This document shows positions 7,258 through 15,210 of a stretch of 49,735 nucleotides of DNA, one piece after another. The notes below the pieces were generated by a model that worked only from the letters and a program-made list of their open reading frames with translations, searched no databases and was not told the DNA's origin. Position numbers and translations under genes: made by a program. Every line of letters begins with the position of its first letter. Position 1 is the stretch's first letter. The DNA comes from Verrucomicrobiota bacterium (GTDB lineage Bacteria; Verrucomicrobiota; Verrucomicrobiia; Chthoniobacterales; Terrimicrobiaceae), in NCBI GenBank assembly GCA_026398275.1, contig JAPLTF010000078.1, positions 1 through 49,735 on the forward strand. The letters are read 5' to 3'.

Positions 7258-8887
7258 ACTCCCCCCCGACCAACTGGTTGGCCAAACCATCGGGAACTAC
7301 CATGTGGAGGCCCGTATCGGAAAAGGTCCCATGGGCCCCATCTACCGCGCCAGCCAGACGAATATTGAAAGGCTGGTCCGGTTCTATGTTCTGGATGCCG
7401 CGCTCACCTCGGATAAAAACGCGATCACCCGGTTCCTTTCGAACGCCTCCGCCAAAGCCAAGGCGACCAACCCTGTCATCATGGCGGTCTACGAAGCCGG
7501 CGACAGCGAAGGCGTGTATTTCTACTCCTGCGAATACGTCCCCTGCCGCTCGATCGGCCAGCTCCGCGAATCGGGTGGCACCCTGGATGAGACCACCGCC
7601 CTGTCGGTTCTCAAGGCTGCCGGCGAAGCCCTGGACTATTTCGCCCGCGAAAAAATCGAGCACGATCTGCTCACAGAGAACGCGTTGCTGATAGGCCCCG
7701 GAAACCGCATCCGGGTCGCGAACATCGCTTCGAACAAGGCCGCGCAGGCGTTTGATGTGAAGGCGGAGATGCGCCGCGTCGGCGAGATTGTTCTCGGCGC
7801 GCTCCCGACCTCCGGCACCCAGAAAGCCAGGGACCTGGCCACGCAGCTTGCCGATCCCGAAAACTGCCCTCCCTCGTGGGCGGCCTTCCTCCAAACGGTC
7901 GCCACCTACCAGCCCAAGGCTGTCATCGCCGATGCCTACAAGCTCGATGCCCAGGAGCGCGCAGCCATCCGGATCGTCGAGGAATCCAAGAAGCGCCAGA
8001 AACGCGGGATGATCATCAACTCGATGGTCTCCCTCGTCCTTTTGGCAGCAGCCCTCTTTGCCATCAAGTATGCCCTCAGCGGCTCCAAAAGCGCCACCGT
8101 CCGCAGCCTCGAGGAGATGGTTGAAGTCCCGGCCGGCGAATTCATTTACCAGGATGGGAAGAAAGAAACCCTGCCGGCATTCTCCATCGACAAGTATGAG
8201 GTCACGATCGGCCAATACGCCCAGTTCCTCGACTTCCTTGAGAAAAATCCGGACAAGGTCGCGCAGTATGAGCATCCGGAGCAACCGAAGGGAAAAACCC
8301 ATGTGCCGGTGGAGTGGGCGGACAAAAAGGAGCTCACCCCCCCGTTCCCGGGATATTACCAGCGCGCCAAGCGGTGGGGACGCTACAAGGAAGCCGCGCT
8401 CGACGTGAATTCCCCGGTCTTCGGCGTGGATTGGTTTGACGCCTATGCCTATGCCAAGTGGAAAGGCCGCCGCCTGCCCACCGAGCTGGAATGGGAAAAA
8501 GCCGCCCGCGGAACAAGTGGGGCAAAGTTTTCCTGGGGAAACGAGGAGGATGCCTCCCACTCCCGCGCAAACACCGGAGCCGATCTCGATCCCGATCCCA
8601 AAAAGGGCGGAGACAAGGACGGCTTCAAGCGCTGGAATCCGGTGGATGCGAAGAAAGGCGACAAGAGCCCATTCGGTATGGTGGGCGCTTCAGGCAATGT
8701 CTCGGAGTGGACCGGATCCATTGTGCCCAGCCCGGAAGGCGGCGGAAAAGTGCCGGTGATCCGTGGCGGAAATTGGAAGACAAATGATCCGTCCGTGACC
8801 CGCCGCATCCTCCTGCTGATGGACCTTCAGCAGGATGACGCCCTCGGCTTCCGCACCGCCTCCGACACTGCACCCGCCAAGAAATGA
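7112..8887 (+). CDS. Pseudokinase / TM / FGE-sulfatase-fold protein (C-terminal part of the frameshifted locus)
   Basis: The listed start is a TTG with no convincing ribosome site. The same frame is open back through an Ala/Pro/Val linker into the TPTA array, so it probably joins the receiver half. A kinase-like domain begins near residue 60 (IGNYHVEARIGKGPMGPIYRA) but lacks the ATP-binding Lys (VRFYVLD), has EHDLLTEN in place of HRDLKPEN and has no DFG. A TM helix follows (MIINSMVSLVLLAAALFAIKY). The C-terminal half is a formylglycine-generating-enzyme/sulfatase-modifying fold: VEVPAGEFIY, IDKYEVTIGQYAQFLDF, RLPTELEWEKAARG, GNVSEWTGS, VIRGGNW, LGFRTASD. This domain has no cysteine, so true FGE oxidase chemistry is unlikely. 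A ligand-binding or scaffold role is inferred. It overlaps the next gene by ATGA. Confidence 0.88.
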   Translation: MAVQATPAQQAVAVKAVAVKAVAPKPAAGKPRPAAASATGAPILGSEIELPPDQLVGQTIGNYHVEARIGKGPMGPIYRASQTNIERLVRFYVLDAALTSDKNAITRFLSNASAKAKATNPVIMAVYEAGDSEGVYFYSCEYVPCRSIGQLRESGGTLDETTALSVLKAAGEALDYFAREKIEHDLLTENALLIGPGNRIRVANIASNKAAQAFDVKAEMRRVGEIVLGALPTSGTQKARDLATQLADPENCPPSWAAFLQTVATYQPKAVIADAYKLDAQERAAIRIVEESKKRQKRGMIINSMVSLVLLAAALFAIKYALSGSKSATVRSLEEMVEVPAGEFIYQDGKKETLPAFSIDKYEVTIGQYAQFLDFLEKNPDKVAQYEHPEQPKGKTHVPVEWADKKELTPPFPGYYQRAKRWGRYKEAALDVNSPVFGVDWFDAYAYAKWKGRRLPTELEWEKAARGTSGAKFSWGNEEDASHSRANTGADLDPDPKKGGDKDGFKRWNPVDAKKGDKSPFGMVGASGNVSEWTGSIVPSPEGGGKVPVIRGGNWKTNDPSVTRRILLLMDLQQDDALGFRTASDTAPAKK

Positions 8888-9807
8888 GGCTTTATCTCGT
8901 TCTGGCAGCCCTCCTCCTGGCTGCCCTCACCGCAAGTGCCCAGGTGCAGGTGGATATCTCGATGAAGCGGACGCTCTACATCGCTTACGAGCCGATCCTC
9001 GTCACCGTCACAATCACCAACCTCTCCGGAAACGAACTCGCCCTCGCGGACAGCGGAAACAACAAGTGGTTCGGCTTGCAGTTGGAAACGCTCGACGGAC
9101 GGCCCATCGCGCCGGTGAACGGTGAATATGCCAACCAGCCGATCGAGCTCGGACCCCAGCAGAAAATCTCCCGGACCGTCAACCTCACCCCCATCTTTCC
9201 CGTCAGCGAATTCGGCGGATACCGCCTGAAGGCAAATGTCTTCTCGCAGCAAAACAACCGGTTCTTCGCGTCGCCGTCACTCAATTTTGAAGTCACCGAC
9301 GGCCATGTGATCTGGCAGAAATCCGTCGGTGTGCCCGACGGTTCGCCCGGCGGCGGCACCACCCGCCTGATCTCATTGCTCTCGCACCGGCTTCCGCAGA
9401 GCACCCAGCTCTACATCCGGATCGAGGACAAGCAGGCGGGGATCGTCTACTGCACGCACCAGCTCGGAAAGTTTCTCACCTTCGGGAACCCCAACATCCT
9501 CCTCGATACCCAGAACAGGATTCATATCCTTCAGAACGTCGCCCCGAAATCCTTCGTTTACTCCAAGATCGGACTCAACGGCGAGGTGATGGAGCGCAAG
9601 TCCTACAACGAGTTTTCCACCCGACCGGAGCTCCGCCGGGGAAGCGATGGAAGCGTTCTGGTTATCGGCGGGCAGGTTTACGATCCAACAGCCACACCGC
9701 CGGAACAATCTCTGCCGACACTGAGCGACCGCCCGGTTCCCCTCCCCGGGCCAAAGGCCAAACCCACCCCGGAAGACAAGCGTCCGGAAAATCTCCTCTC
9801 GCGATAA
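8884..9807 (+). CDS. Secreted protein of unknown function, last gene of the envelope cluster
   Basis: The 307-aa product begins with a clear signal peptide (MRLYLVLAALLLAALTASAQ). It has an immunoglobulin-like or adhesin-like N-terminal beta domain (VDISMKRTLYIAYEPILVTV, then ITNLSGNELAL), which is typical of periplasmic proteins that open with a 'potency of being lent/held' strand order. A second beta-rich region holds DTQNRIHILQNV. The C-terminal 40 residues are Pro-rich and probably unstructured. It overlaps the pseudokinase/FGE gene by four bases, so it is a likely partner of that protein outside the cytoplasmic membrane. I do not recognise a named family. No terminator is obvious in the 180 bases that follow. 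Confidence 0.72.
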   Translation: MRLYLVLAALLLAALTASAQVQVDISMKRTLYIAYEPILVTVTITNLSGNELALADSGNNKWFGLQLETLDGRPIAPVNGEYANQPIELGPQQKISRTVNLTPIFPVSEFGGYRLKANVFSQQNNRFFASPSLNFEVTDGHVIWQKSVGVPDGSPGGGTTRLISLLSHRLPQSTQLYIRIEDKQAGIVYCTHQLGKFLTFGNPNILLDTQNRIHILQNVAPKSFVYSKIGLNGEVMERKSYNEFSTRPELRRGSDGSVLVIGGQVYDPTATPPEQSLPTLSDRPVPLPGPKAKPTPEDKRPENLLSR

Positions 9808-9989
9808 CCTCGCGGAAGTCCCGGAAGATGCGCCACCCTCCCCGCAAATCGCAGAAGCGCCCGTCACGAATCCTCACAAATAAGGAGGGACTGGCTACAT
9901 ACACAATTTAAAACGTGGCCGCCTTTTTCCATCTGCTTAACCTTATTCGCGTTCGTTCGCTTGATTCGCGGGAAAAATCCGTTTTCGGG

Positions 9990-10514
9990 ATGAATGTTCT
10001 CAAGGCAGGGCTGCCCCTCATTCCGCTTCTCCTCGTTGGGTGCGCCAGCACTGCCCCGCTGCCGGAGGAAAGCGAACCGGTCGTAAGCATGATGGCGGAG
10101 CGACTGGAGCTCGCGCACGATGTTGCCTGGGCCAAATGGGCGGACGGCCTGCCGGTCAGGGATCCTGCGCGCGAGGCTGCAGTCCTCGGCAAGCTCGTCC
10201 GCCAGGGAGAGGCTGCGGGAATCGAGGAGGCTTTGGTTTCACGGTTTGTCCGCGCGCAGATCGAAGCCTCGTGCCTCGAGCAGGAAGCCTGGATGGCCAA
10301 ATGGCGGAAGGGCGATCCCCTTCCCCCCGGAGAACCTCCCACGCTGGAAAGCCTTCGCACGCGGATCGACCACATGTCCTCCCTCCTCCTCGCGGAATGG
10401 GCGGCCGCCCCAACCACTCCCCGCCCCGCCGCAAGGCAGCGACTCTTGAAGTCGGTGGCCGACCCCCGCTCGGCAACCGTCGCCGCATCGGGATTTTTCG
10501 ACGCTGACCGGTAA
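9990..10514 (+). CDS. Secreted chorismate mutase-like lipoprotein (AroQ-gamma type)
   Basis: ATG 9990 gives a 174-aa lipoprotein precursor with lipobox LLVGC; an earlier in-frame start at 9915 would bury the signal. Residues about 35-110 match the periplasmic AroQ (monofunctional chorismate mutase) class. The conserved elements are RLELAHDVAWAKW, then RDPAREAAVLGKL, then FVRAQIEASCLEQEAW. Chorismate mutase turns chorismate into prephenate, but chorismate is normally cytosolic, so the role of exported forms is unclear. Other exported AroQ proteins have cleaved signal peptides, so lipid anchoring is unusual. The gene stands alone; a palindromic repeat begins 12 bases after its stop. Confidence 0.72.
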   Translation: MNVLKAGLPLIPLLLVGCASTAPLPEESEPVVSMMAERLELAHDVAWAKWADGLPVRDPAREAAVLGKLVRQGEAAGIEEALVSRFVRAQIEASCLEQEAWMAKWRKGDPLPPGEPPTLESLRTRIDHMSSLLLAEWAAAPTTPRPAARQRLLKSVADPRSATVAASGFFDADR

Positions 10515-10526
10515 GTCCGCGCGGGC

Positions 10527-10664
10527 GTGATCAAATGTGGGTGCGGTTGGACGCAATGACTGGATCGGGTGGGACATCCCCGGCCCGCCGCGTGGGGAAC
10601 GGTCAGCCCGGAGGTCTGACCCTACCTTTCGTGCGCCAAGGAAACCTCGCCCGCATTTGATCAC
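10527..10664. repeat. Palindromic repeat element, copy A
   Basis: The 138-bp element opens with GTGATCAAATG and closes with CATTTGATCAC; inner arms GGTGCGGTT and AACCTCGCCC are partly complementary. The core contains GGGACATCCCCGGCCCGCC, which is shared with copy B apart from one base. It has no ORF, consistent with a non-autonomous REP/MITE-type repeat. It lies exactly where the coding homology of the truncated RluA-family gene begins. Confidence 0.75.
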
Positions 10665-11009
10665 ACACCTTGCGAAGAAGCCGGGCTTGAGGCGCTCACG
10701 GACTTTCAAGTCATCCAGCGCTTCGCCGATGGCTCATCGTTGCTCGAAGCCCGGCCGCGGACCGGCCGCACAAACCAGATCCGCATCCACCTCTGGCAGT
10801 TCGGCCTGCCGGTCTGCGGCGATCCGGCTTATCTGGCAGAGGGGAAAATCGGATCCGCCATGACCCTCGATCCCGCGCAACCCCCGCTCCGCCTGCATTC
10901 TTGGAAATTGTCGTTCTTGCATCCGCTGACCAAAGAACATCTCGCCTTCGAGGCCCCCGCCCCTGGCTGGGCAACGGATGCCGCGCCCCAGGCGATCGCC
11001 CGGGAATAG
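10665..11009 (+). pseudogene. RluA-family pseudouridine synthase, N-terminal truncation
   Basis: The frame reads from the edge of repeat A to a TAG at 11009. It matches only the C-terminal third of the RluA/RluC/RluD family: EALTDFQVIQRF, then LLEARPRTGRTNQIRIHL and GLPVCGDPAYL, then LRLHSWKLSFLHP. The N-terminal part with the catalytic Asp (HRLD motif) is missing, and upstream lies only the repeat and an unrelated gene. About 200 residues have been lost, and no good start codon remains; a TTG at 10740 is not credible as a functional start. It should have no synthase activity. It converges with the aldehyde dehydrogenase gene. Confidence 0.85.
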
Positions 11010-11054
11010 CGGGCCGCGTATCGCTCCGAGCAAAGGACGTTTTCGGGCCAAAAC

Positions 11055-12482
11055 TCAGCCCCGGTTGATGACGAGGCACCGCGGTTCGGTCATCTCCTCC
11101 ATCGCGTAGCGGACGCCCTCGCGGCCGAAGCCGCTTTCCTTGACGCCGCCATAGGGCATGTTCTCGACGCGGAACGTGGGGACCTGGCCGATCATGACTC
11201 CTCCGACCTCGAGCTCTTCGAAGGCAAGCAGGGCCTTGCGGATGTCGCCGGTGAACACACCGGCCTGAAGTCCGAATGCGGAGTCGTTGACCATCGCGAG
11301 GGCCTCGGAAAATGAATCGTAGCTTTGCAGGACAGCGAGAGGGGCGAAGGCCTCCTCGCAGAGCGCGGAGCAGTTTGCAGGGACATTTTCGAGAAGAACC
11401 GGTCCGAGAAGCGAACGGCCTTCGACGCGCAATGGCGTGAGCCGGCGGGCTCCCCGGGCTTCCGCCTCCTTGATCCACCCGACGATTTTTTCGCGCTCGT
11501 CCGCATTGATCATCGGTCCGACGACGGTGGATTTGTCCGCAGGATCACCCGCGGAGATTTTCTCGTTGATATAGCCAGCCAGCGCCTCGCGGAAAGGAGC
11601 GTGGATATCCTTGTGGACGAGGATGCGCTGGACGCTGATGCACGACTGCCCGGCATATCCGAAGGCCGCAGAGGCGATCTTGGGAATCGCGGCCTTCCAG
11701 TCGCAGTCCGGCTCGACGACGACCGCCGCGTTGCCGCCCAGCTCGAGGGCGACTTTCTTTTTTGCGGCCTGCGCCTTCATCCGCCACCCAACCCGGGCGC
11801 TGCCGGTGAAGCTGACCATCTTGATCCGCGGATCCGCGAGGAGCGGCGGGATGTGATCGTGACCGAATGGGACCACATTGATCTGGCCCGGAGGAACCTG
11901 GGCTGCGTCGAGCACCTCCGCCAGCAGGAGGCTGGAAAGCGGGGTCTTCAGCGCCGGCTTGAGGACCATGGTATTGCCGGTTGCGAGGCAGGGGGCGACT
12001 TTGTGGGCGACGAGGTTGAGCGGGAAATTGAACGGGGTGATCCCGAGGATCACGCCCATTGGAAAGCGCTTCACCAATCCGAAATGTCCGGCGCCCGGTG
12101 CGCTCGCATCCATCGCAATCCCGTGGCCCTCGTCGGAGAGGGCGAGCGCGGCAGCAAAGCGGAATGTCAGGCGCGCGCGCTCGGTTTCCGCCTCCGCAAA
12201 CGCCACCGGCTTTCCCGCTTCGGCGACGATCGTCGAAACAAAATCCGCCCGGCGCTCCGCGATGAGCAGCGCGATATTCTCCAGGATGACCGCGCGGGCA
12301 TCGGCGGCCATCTTTCGCGTGGTCTGGAAGGCGGTGTGGGACGTTGCGACCGCCTCCTCCACCTGTGAGCCATCCGCCACGCAGACGTCCGCCAGCCGGG
12401 CGCCGTTCCAAGGGTTGTTCACGGTATGGGTGATTCCGGAAGCCACATGGCGGCCGTTGATGTAGAGCGGCTTCGGTGTCAT
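11055..12482 (-). CDS. NAD(P)-dependent aldehyde dehydrogenase
   Basis: The 475-aa product starts at the ATG complementary to 12480-12482 (MTPKPLYINGRHV). It is a standard aldehyde dehydrogenase superfamily enzyme with cofactor-domain segments GITPFNFPLNLVAHKVAP and SFTGSARVGW, the general-base Glu in LELGGN and the catalytic Cys in GQSCISVQR. The C-terminal GVKESGFGREG is also present. It oxidises an aldehyde to an acid (or acyl derivative) with NAD(P)+. The substrate is not fixed by sequence. The upstream co-directional gene is a saccharopine dehydrogenase-like protein, ten bases away, so aminoadipate semialdehyde in lysine breakdown is one option and other semialdehydes are possible. The two genes form an operon. 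Confidence 0.9.
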   Translation of the reverse strand: MTPKPLYINGRHVASGITHTVNNPWNGARLADVCVADGSQVEEAVATSHTAFQTTRKMAADARAVILENIALLIAERRADFVSTIVAEAGKPVAFAEAETERARLTFRFAAALALSDEGHGIAMDASAPGAGHFGLVKRFPMGVILGITPFNFPLNLVAHKVAPCLATGNTMVLKPALKTPLSSLLLAEVLDAAQVPPGQINVVPFGHDHIPPLLADPRIKMVSFTGSARVGWRMKAQAAKKKVALELGGNAAVVVEPDCDWKAAIPKIASAAFGYAGQSCISVQRILVHKDIHAPFREALAGYINEKISAGDPADKSTVVGPMINADEREKIVGWIKEAEARGARRLTPLRVEGRSLLGPVLLENVPANCSALCEEAFAPLAVLQSYDSFSEALAMVNDSAFGLQAGVFTGDIRKALLAFEELEVGGVMIGQVPTFRVENMPYGGVKESGFGREGVRYAMEEMTEPRCLVINRG

Positions 12483-12492
12483 GGCTGTGGCT

Positions 12493-13719
12493 TCAGATTC
12501 TTTCCACTTCGCGCTTCTCGACAAAGATCGGAAGCCCCTCGCGGGTGAAGTGGTTCATGAGTTCCTCGGGATCGAGCGCCTCCGGCATCATCACCCCGCG
12601 CTCGGGAATTTTTCCGGTGGCCAGGAGCTTGGCCGTGAGCGCCGGCGGAATCCCCGTCTGCACGAGCGTGAGCGAGTATCCGTATTTTTCGTAGGTGTCG
12701 CGGTGGCTGTCCATCGAGTAGACAAAATACTCAACGCGCTTCCGGTCCTTCGTGCCGCGCACCTCGGTGCCGACGCACGAGTAGCCATCCACGGTCGCCC
12801 CAAGCTGGGCGGGCTTCGGCAGGTGGGCGCTGGCCACGCGCACCGGCGCCACCTCGACGCCGTCCACGCGGACTTTTTTCCACGTGTCGAGGTTGAGGAG
12901 CTGGAGCGATTTGGAGATGTTCACGACCTTGTCCGGGACGCTGTATTTGAAGACGGAATACCGGACCCCCTTCTCCACGAACGGCGGATAAATCCCGAGG
13001 CTGACGCCCTCTTCGTGGGCGACGGCATAGGTCTTCTGGAGGCCGATCGGATCCGGGAAGCGCACCCATTCGACCTCGGTCTCAAGCGGCTTGCCACTGA
13101 TGACCCGCCCGTCTTTCACGTAGTAGGGCGCGGCTCCCAGCTCCTCAAAAAATGTCTCGGGGGAAAACAGGACGGCGAACCGGTAGCCCTTCACCTCGGC
13201 ATTGTCGGCGTCGAGCACGCGGATGCTGGATGCGGTGTCGAGCCGGTCGATCGCCCAGCGGGCGAACACGTTCACCGCCCCCGGATCCATCCCCATGCAC
13301 AGGATCCCCGCGAGGTCGCGGTCGAGGAACGGCTGGTGGAATTTTTCGATCTCGGCCTCGAAAGAATTTTTCCCGGGGCGTTTGACGCCCGGTGCGGAGT
13401 AGATGTCTGCGGCCATGTCGAGGTAGTGCGAACCCGCGCGCAGGCAGGCCTCCAGGACCGAGTGGTTCGTCTGGCAGACGCAGGCGTTGCAAGTCACGGT
13501 GACCGAGTGTTCCTTCATCAATGCCGTGAGGCCGTCGATGTCCATCGCGTTCGCCTGCACGACGACAAACCGGTTTTTCGGCGTCTTGGCAGCGAGCTGC
13601 TGCGCGAAAACCGGATCCATATCCGCGAGAACAATCCGGTCGAAACAATCATATTCGTGGAGCTTCTGTCCGATCACGGAGCCAACCCCACCGATCCCAA
13701 TAACCATTGCATTAGCCAT
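12493..13719 (-). CDS. Saccharopine dehydrogenase-family protein
   Basis: The 408-aa product starts at the ATG complementary to 13717-13719 (MANAMVIGIGGVGSVIGQKL), with the Rossmann GxGGVG loop at once. An upstream in-frame start would add 18 residues lacking a known role. Later features are the conserved YLDMAADIY and GMDPGAVNVFARWA segments and the C-terminal VDGYSCVGTEVRG. The family (COG1748) includes saccharopine dehydrogenase and carboxynorspermidine synthase. The pairing with an aldehyde dehydrogenase favours lysine metabolism; nspC, expected for the polyamine alternative, is absent nearby. A short hairpin followed by a T-rich run sits between the likely promoter and the start. Confidence 0.85.
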   Translation of the reverse strand: MANAMVIGIGGVGSVIGQKLHEYDCFDRIVLADMDPVFAQQLAAKTPKNRFVVVQANAMDIDGLTALMKEHSVTVTCNACVCQTNHSVLEACLRAGSHYLDMAADIYSAPGVKRPGKNSFEAEIEKFHQPFLDRDLAGILCMGMDPGAVNVFARWAIDRLDTASSIRVLDADNAEVKGYRFAVLFSPETFFEELGAAPYYVKDGRVISGKPLETEVEWVRFPDPIGLQKTYAVAHEEGVSLGIYPPFVEKGVRYSVFKYSVPDKVVNISKSLQLLNLDTWKKVRVDGVEVAPVRVASAHLPKPAQLGATVDGYSCVGTEVRGTKDRKRVEYFVYSMDSHRDTYEKYGYSLTLVQTGIPPALTAKLLATGKIPERGVMMPEALDPEELMNHFTREGLPIFVEKREVERI

Positions 13720-13726
13720 AAGAAAA

Positions 13727-13739
13727 TGCCCTTCGGGCA
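13727..13739 (-). promoter_or_regulatory. Leader hairpin in front of the saccharopine dehydrogenase-family gene
   Basis: On the minus strand TGCCC-GAA-GGGCA is followed by TTTTCTT and then the ATG at 13719. The position, one T-tract before the start codon, would allow attenuation or ribosome-site masking. The stem is only five pairs, so this is a weak call. An upstream pair TTGGTT and TAATTA, with a 17-base spacer and in the correct order, could be the promoter. Confidence 0.3.
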
Positions 13740-13852
13740 GTGTCAGCCTAGCCCACAGCCTTTGACATGGCAAGCTTTGCAGGCGCTTCCCAGCGATTTA
13801 ATTATCACACAATCAACTCTCAACCAATCACTTATTCAGGCCTGACCGGCCC

Positions 13853-14644
13853 TTATTGCGGTGCCGGTTCGACGGTGAGCGCGCCCTTTAGCTTCGCGCG
13901 ATCGGGTGGCCCAAGCCGGTTTGGAAATGAGCCCAGACGCTTCGGGCCGGCGGCTTTTTTATACGGGATTGCCCCGCGCTGATACAGATATTCCGAGAGG
14001 GAGGAATTGACCTCGCGGGCGGTGCGGATCGTATCGAAGGTGATCCCGCTCCGAATGCCATCCACCACGTTGAAGAGGTTGGTCAGTGCGGTCGGCCCGG
14101 AGATGAAGAATGTCGCGACCCCCCCGATTCCCGGCGAGATATTTGATCCGCCCGTGGTGACAATCCGCAGGAAGGGCATCGGCTCGGGGCCGGAGAGATC
14201 GTAGATCACGGTGGTGGTCTCCATGCGGGTGGCCCCGGCTCCCAGCCCGACCACCGACCTCAGGAACCGGCTGCCCTGATAGATCCGGTCGAAGTTTCCG
14301 CGGATGAGCCAATAATTTCCCCGGGGGAGAGGCGCGTTGACGGCGATCGCCTCGGCCGGCGCCACATACTTCGGAAGCCGCCGCACCAGGCTTCTGGTCA
14401 TAAACTCGCGGAGGTTGAATTTGAAATTTTCAAGCGCGGCCCCGGAACGGTCGACCCGAATTTCCTTTTCGCTGAAGGAAAACGGTGCGACGAGAACCTT
14501 CTCCGGCAATCGGGATGGCGGGTTCGGATCCAAGCGGGCGACGTCCCTCACGCTGACAGAGGCACAAGAGGAGAGCAGAAGGGCGGACAGAACGAGGGCG
14601 GGAAGCCAGTAACAAATCTTCAGAAAACTACGCATGCGGGGCAT
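13853..14644 (-). CDS. DUF4410-type lipoprotein
   Basis: The best start gives MPRMRSFLKICYWLPALVLS followed by the lipobox LLSSC (about 263 aa); the next Met, three residues later, is equally usable. Mature segments VLVAPFSF, LVRRLPKY and GNYWLIRGNFDRIYQGS resemble the DUF4410 family of periplasmic lipoproteins of unknown function. So do the glycine-rich ATRMETTTVIYDL strand and the late SPGIGGVATFF segment. It lies downstream of the frameshifted pseudogene on the same strand, with about 60 bases between them. The saccharopine dehydrogenase-family gene further downstream has its own leader. Confidence 0.7.
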   Translation of the reverse strand: MPRMRSFLKICYWLPALVLSALLLSSCASVSVRDVARLDPNPPSRLPEKVLVAPFSFSEKEIRVDRSGAALENFKFNLREFMTRSLVRRLPKYVAPAEAIAVNAPLPRGNYWLIRGNFDRIYQGSRFLRSVVGLGAGATRMETTTVIYDLSGPEPMPFLRIVTTGGSNISPGIGGVATFFISGPTALTNLFNVVDGIRSGITFDTIRTAREVNSSLSEYLYQRGAIPYKKAAGPKRLGSFPNRLGPPDRAKLKGALTVEPAPQ

Positions 14645-14706
14645 TGTTTTTGATGAGGAAGCCCTTCCTGTCCATGAAAAACCGCCTCCCCCCGCACGCG
14701 GGAATT

Positions 14707-15180
14707 TTAATCCAGGAATGCCCAAAGCAATCTTCTGCTGGCCTGATCAATCTCCTCGGGCCTGGGGATGCGGTAGAGATCGCCGGTGGTATCACGCACA
14801 ACCCACCCCCCGCCTGGGATCGGTTCCGGCCATGTCGAGCGAGTTCAGGTCCACCCCGTCGATGGCGACTTTTTGCAGATGCGCGTAGACCTCCTGCCTC
14901 AGATCATGCGCGACCTCCTTGCGGTAGGGCTTGAAGTAACCGAGCAGCCTCCAAACAACGGCCATCTGGTTCTTTGCCACAGTCGACTGCGCGTCACGGA
15001 TCCGCGATGCCACCGCCTCCGCATAGATTTCATCCGGGTTCGACGGCGTGACCGGATGGCCGTCCAGCTGCTGCTGCAGCAGAAACCGCACCTGCTCGAA
15101 CGCGCGCTTCTGCCGGTTGGTGAAGGAGATCCCGGCGGATCAGCGACTGGTCGGTGGAGAGTTTTGAGGAACTGGGCATG
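14707..15180 (-). pseudogene. Unidentified gene with two single-base frameshifts
   Basis: On the minus strand MPSSSKLSTDQSLIRR starts at the ATG complementary to 15178-15180. Frame then shifts: dropping one G of the GGG near 15130 continues as ISFTNRQKRAFEQV and a helical, charged segment to DMAGTDP. Dropping one A near 14813-14816 then continues as GGGWVVRDTTGDLYRIPRP and EEIDQASRRLLWAFLD, ending at TAA 14707. Restored length is about 157 aa. I do not recognise the family. Both defects are one extra base beside a G or C run, so sequencing error and true decay are both possible. It follows the antiporter gene by 31 bases on the same strand. Confidence 0.7.
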
Positions 15181-15210
15181 CCGTTCGGCAAAGATTCCAT
15201 CTTCTTCCCG

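Noticed and set aside
6310-8560. Minus-strand ORFs of 142-646 aa with long GVAVG or WESR repeats
   Set aside because: They are the reverse strand of the 12-bp array and the pseudokinase gene; no signals or domains.
12481-13845. 454-aa plus-strand ORF
   Set aside because: Antisense of the saccharopine dehydrogenase-family gene, without family features.
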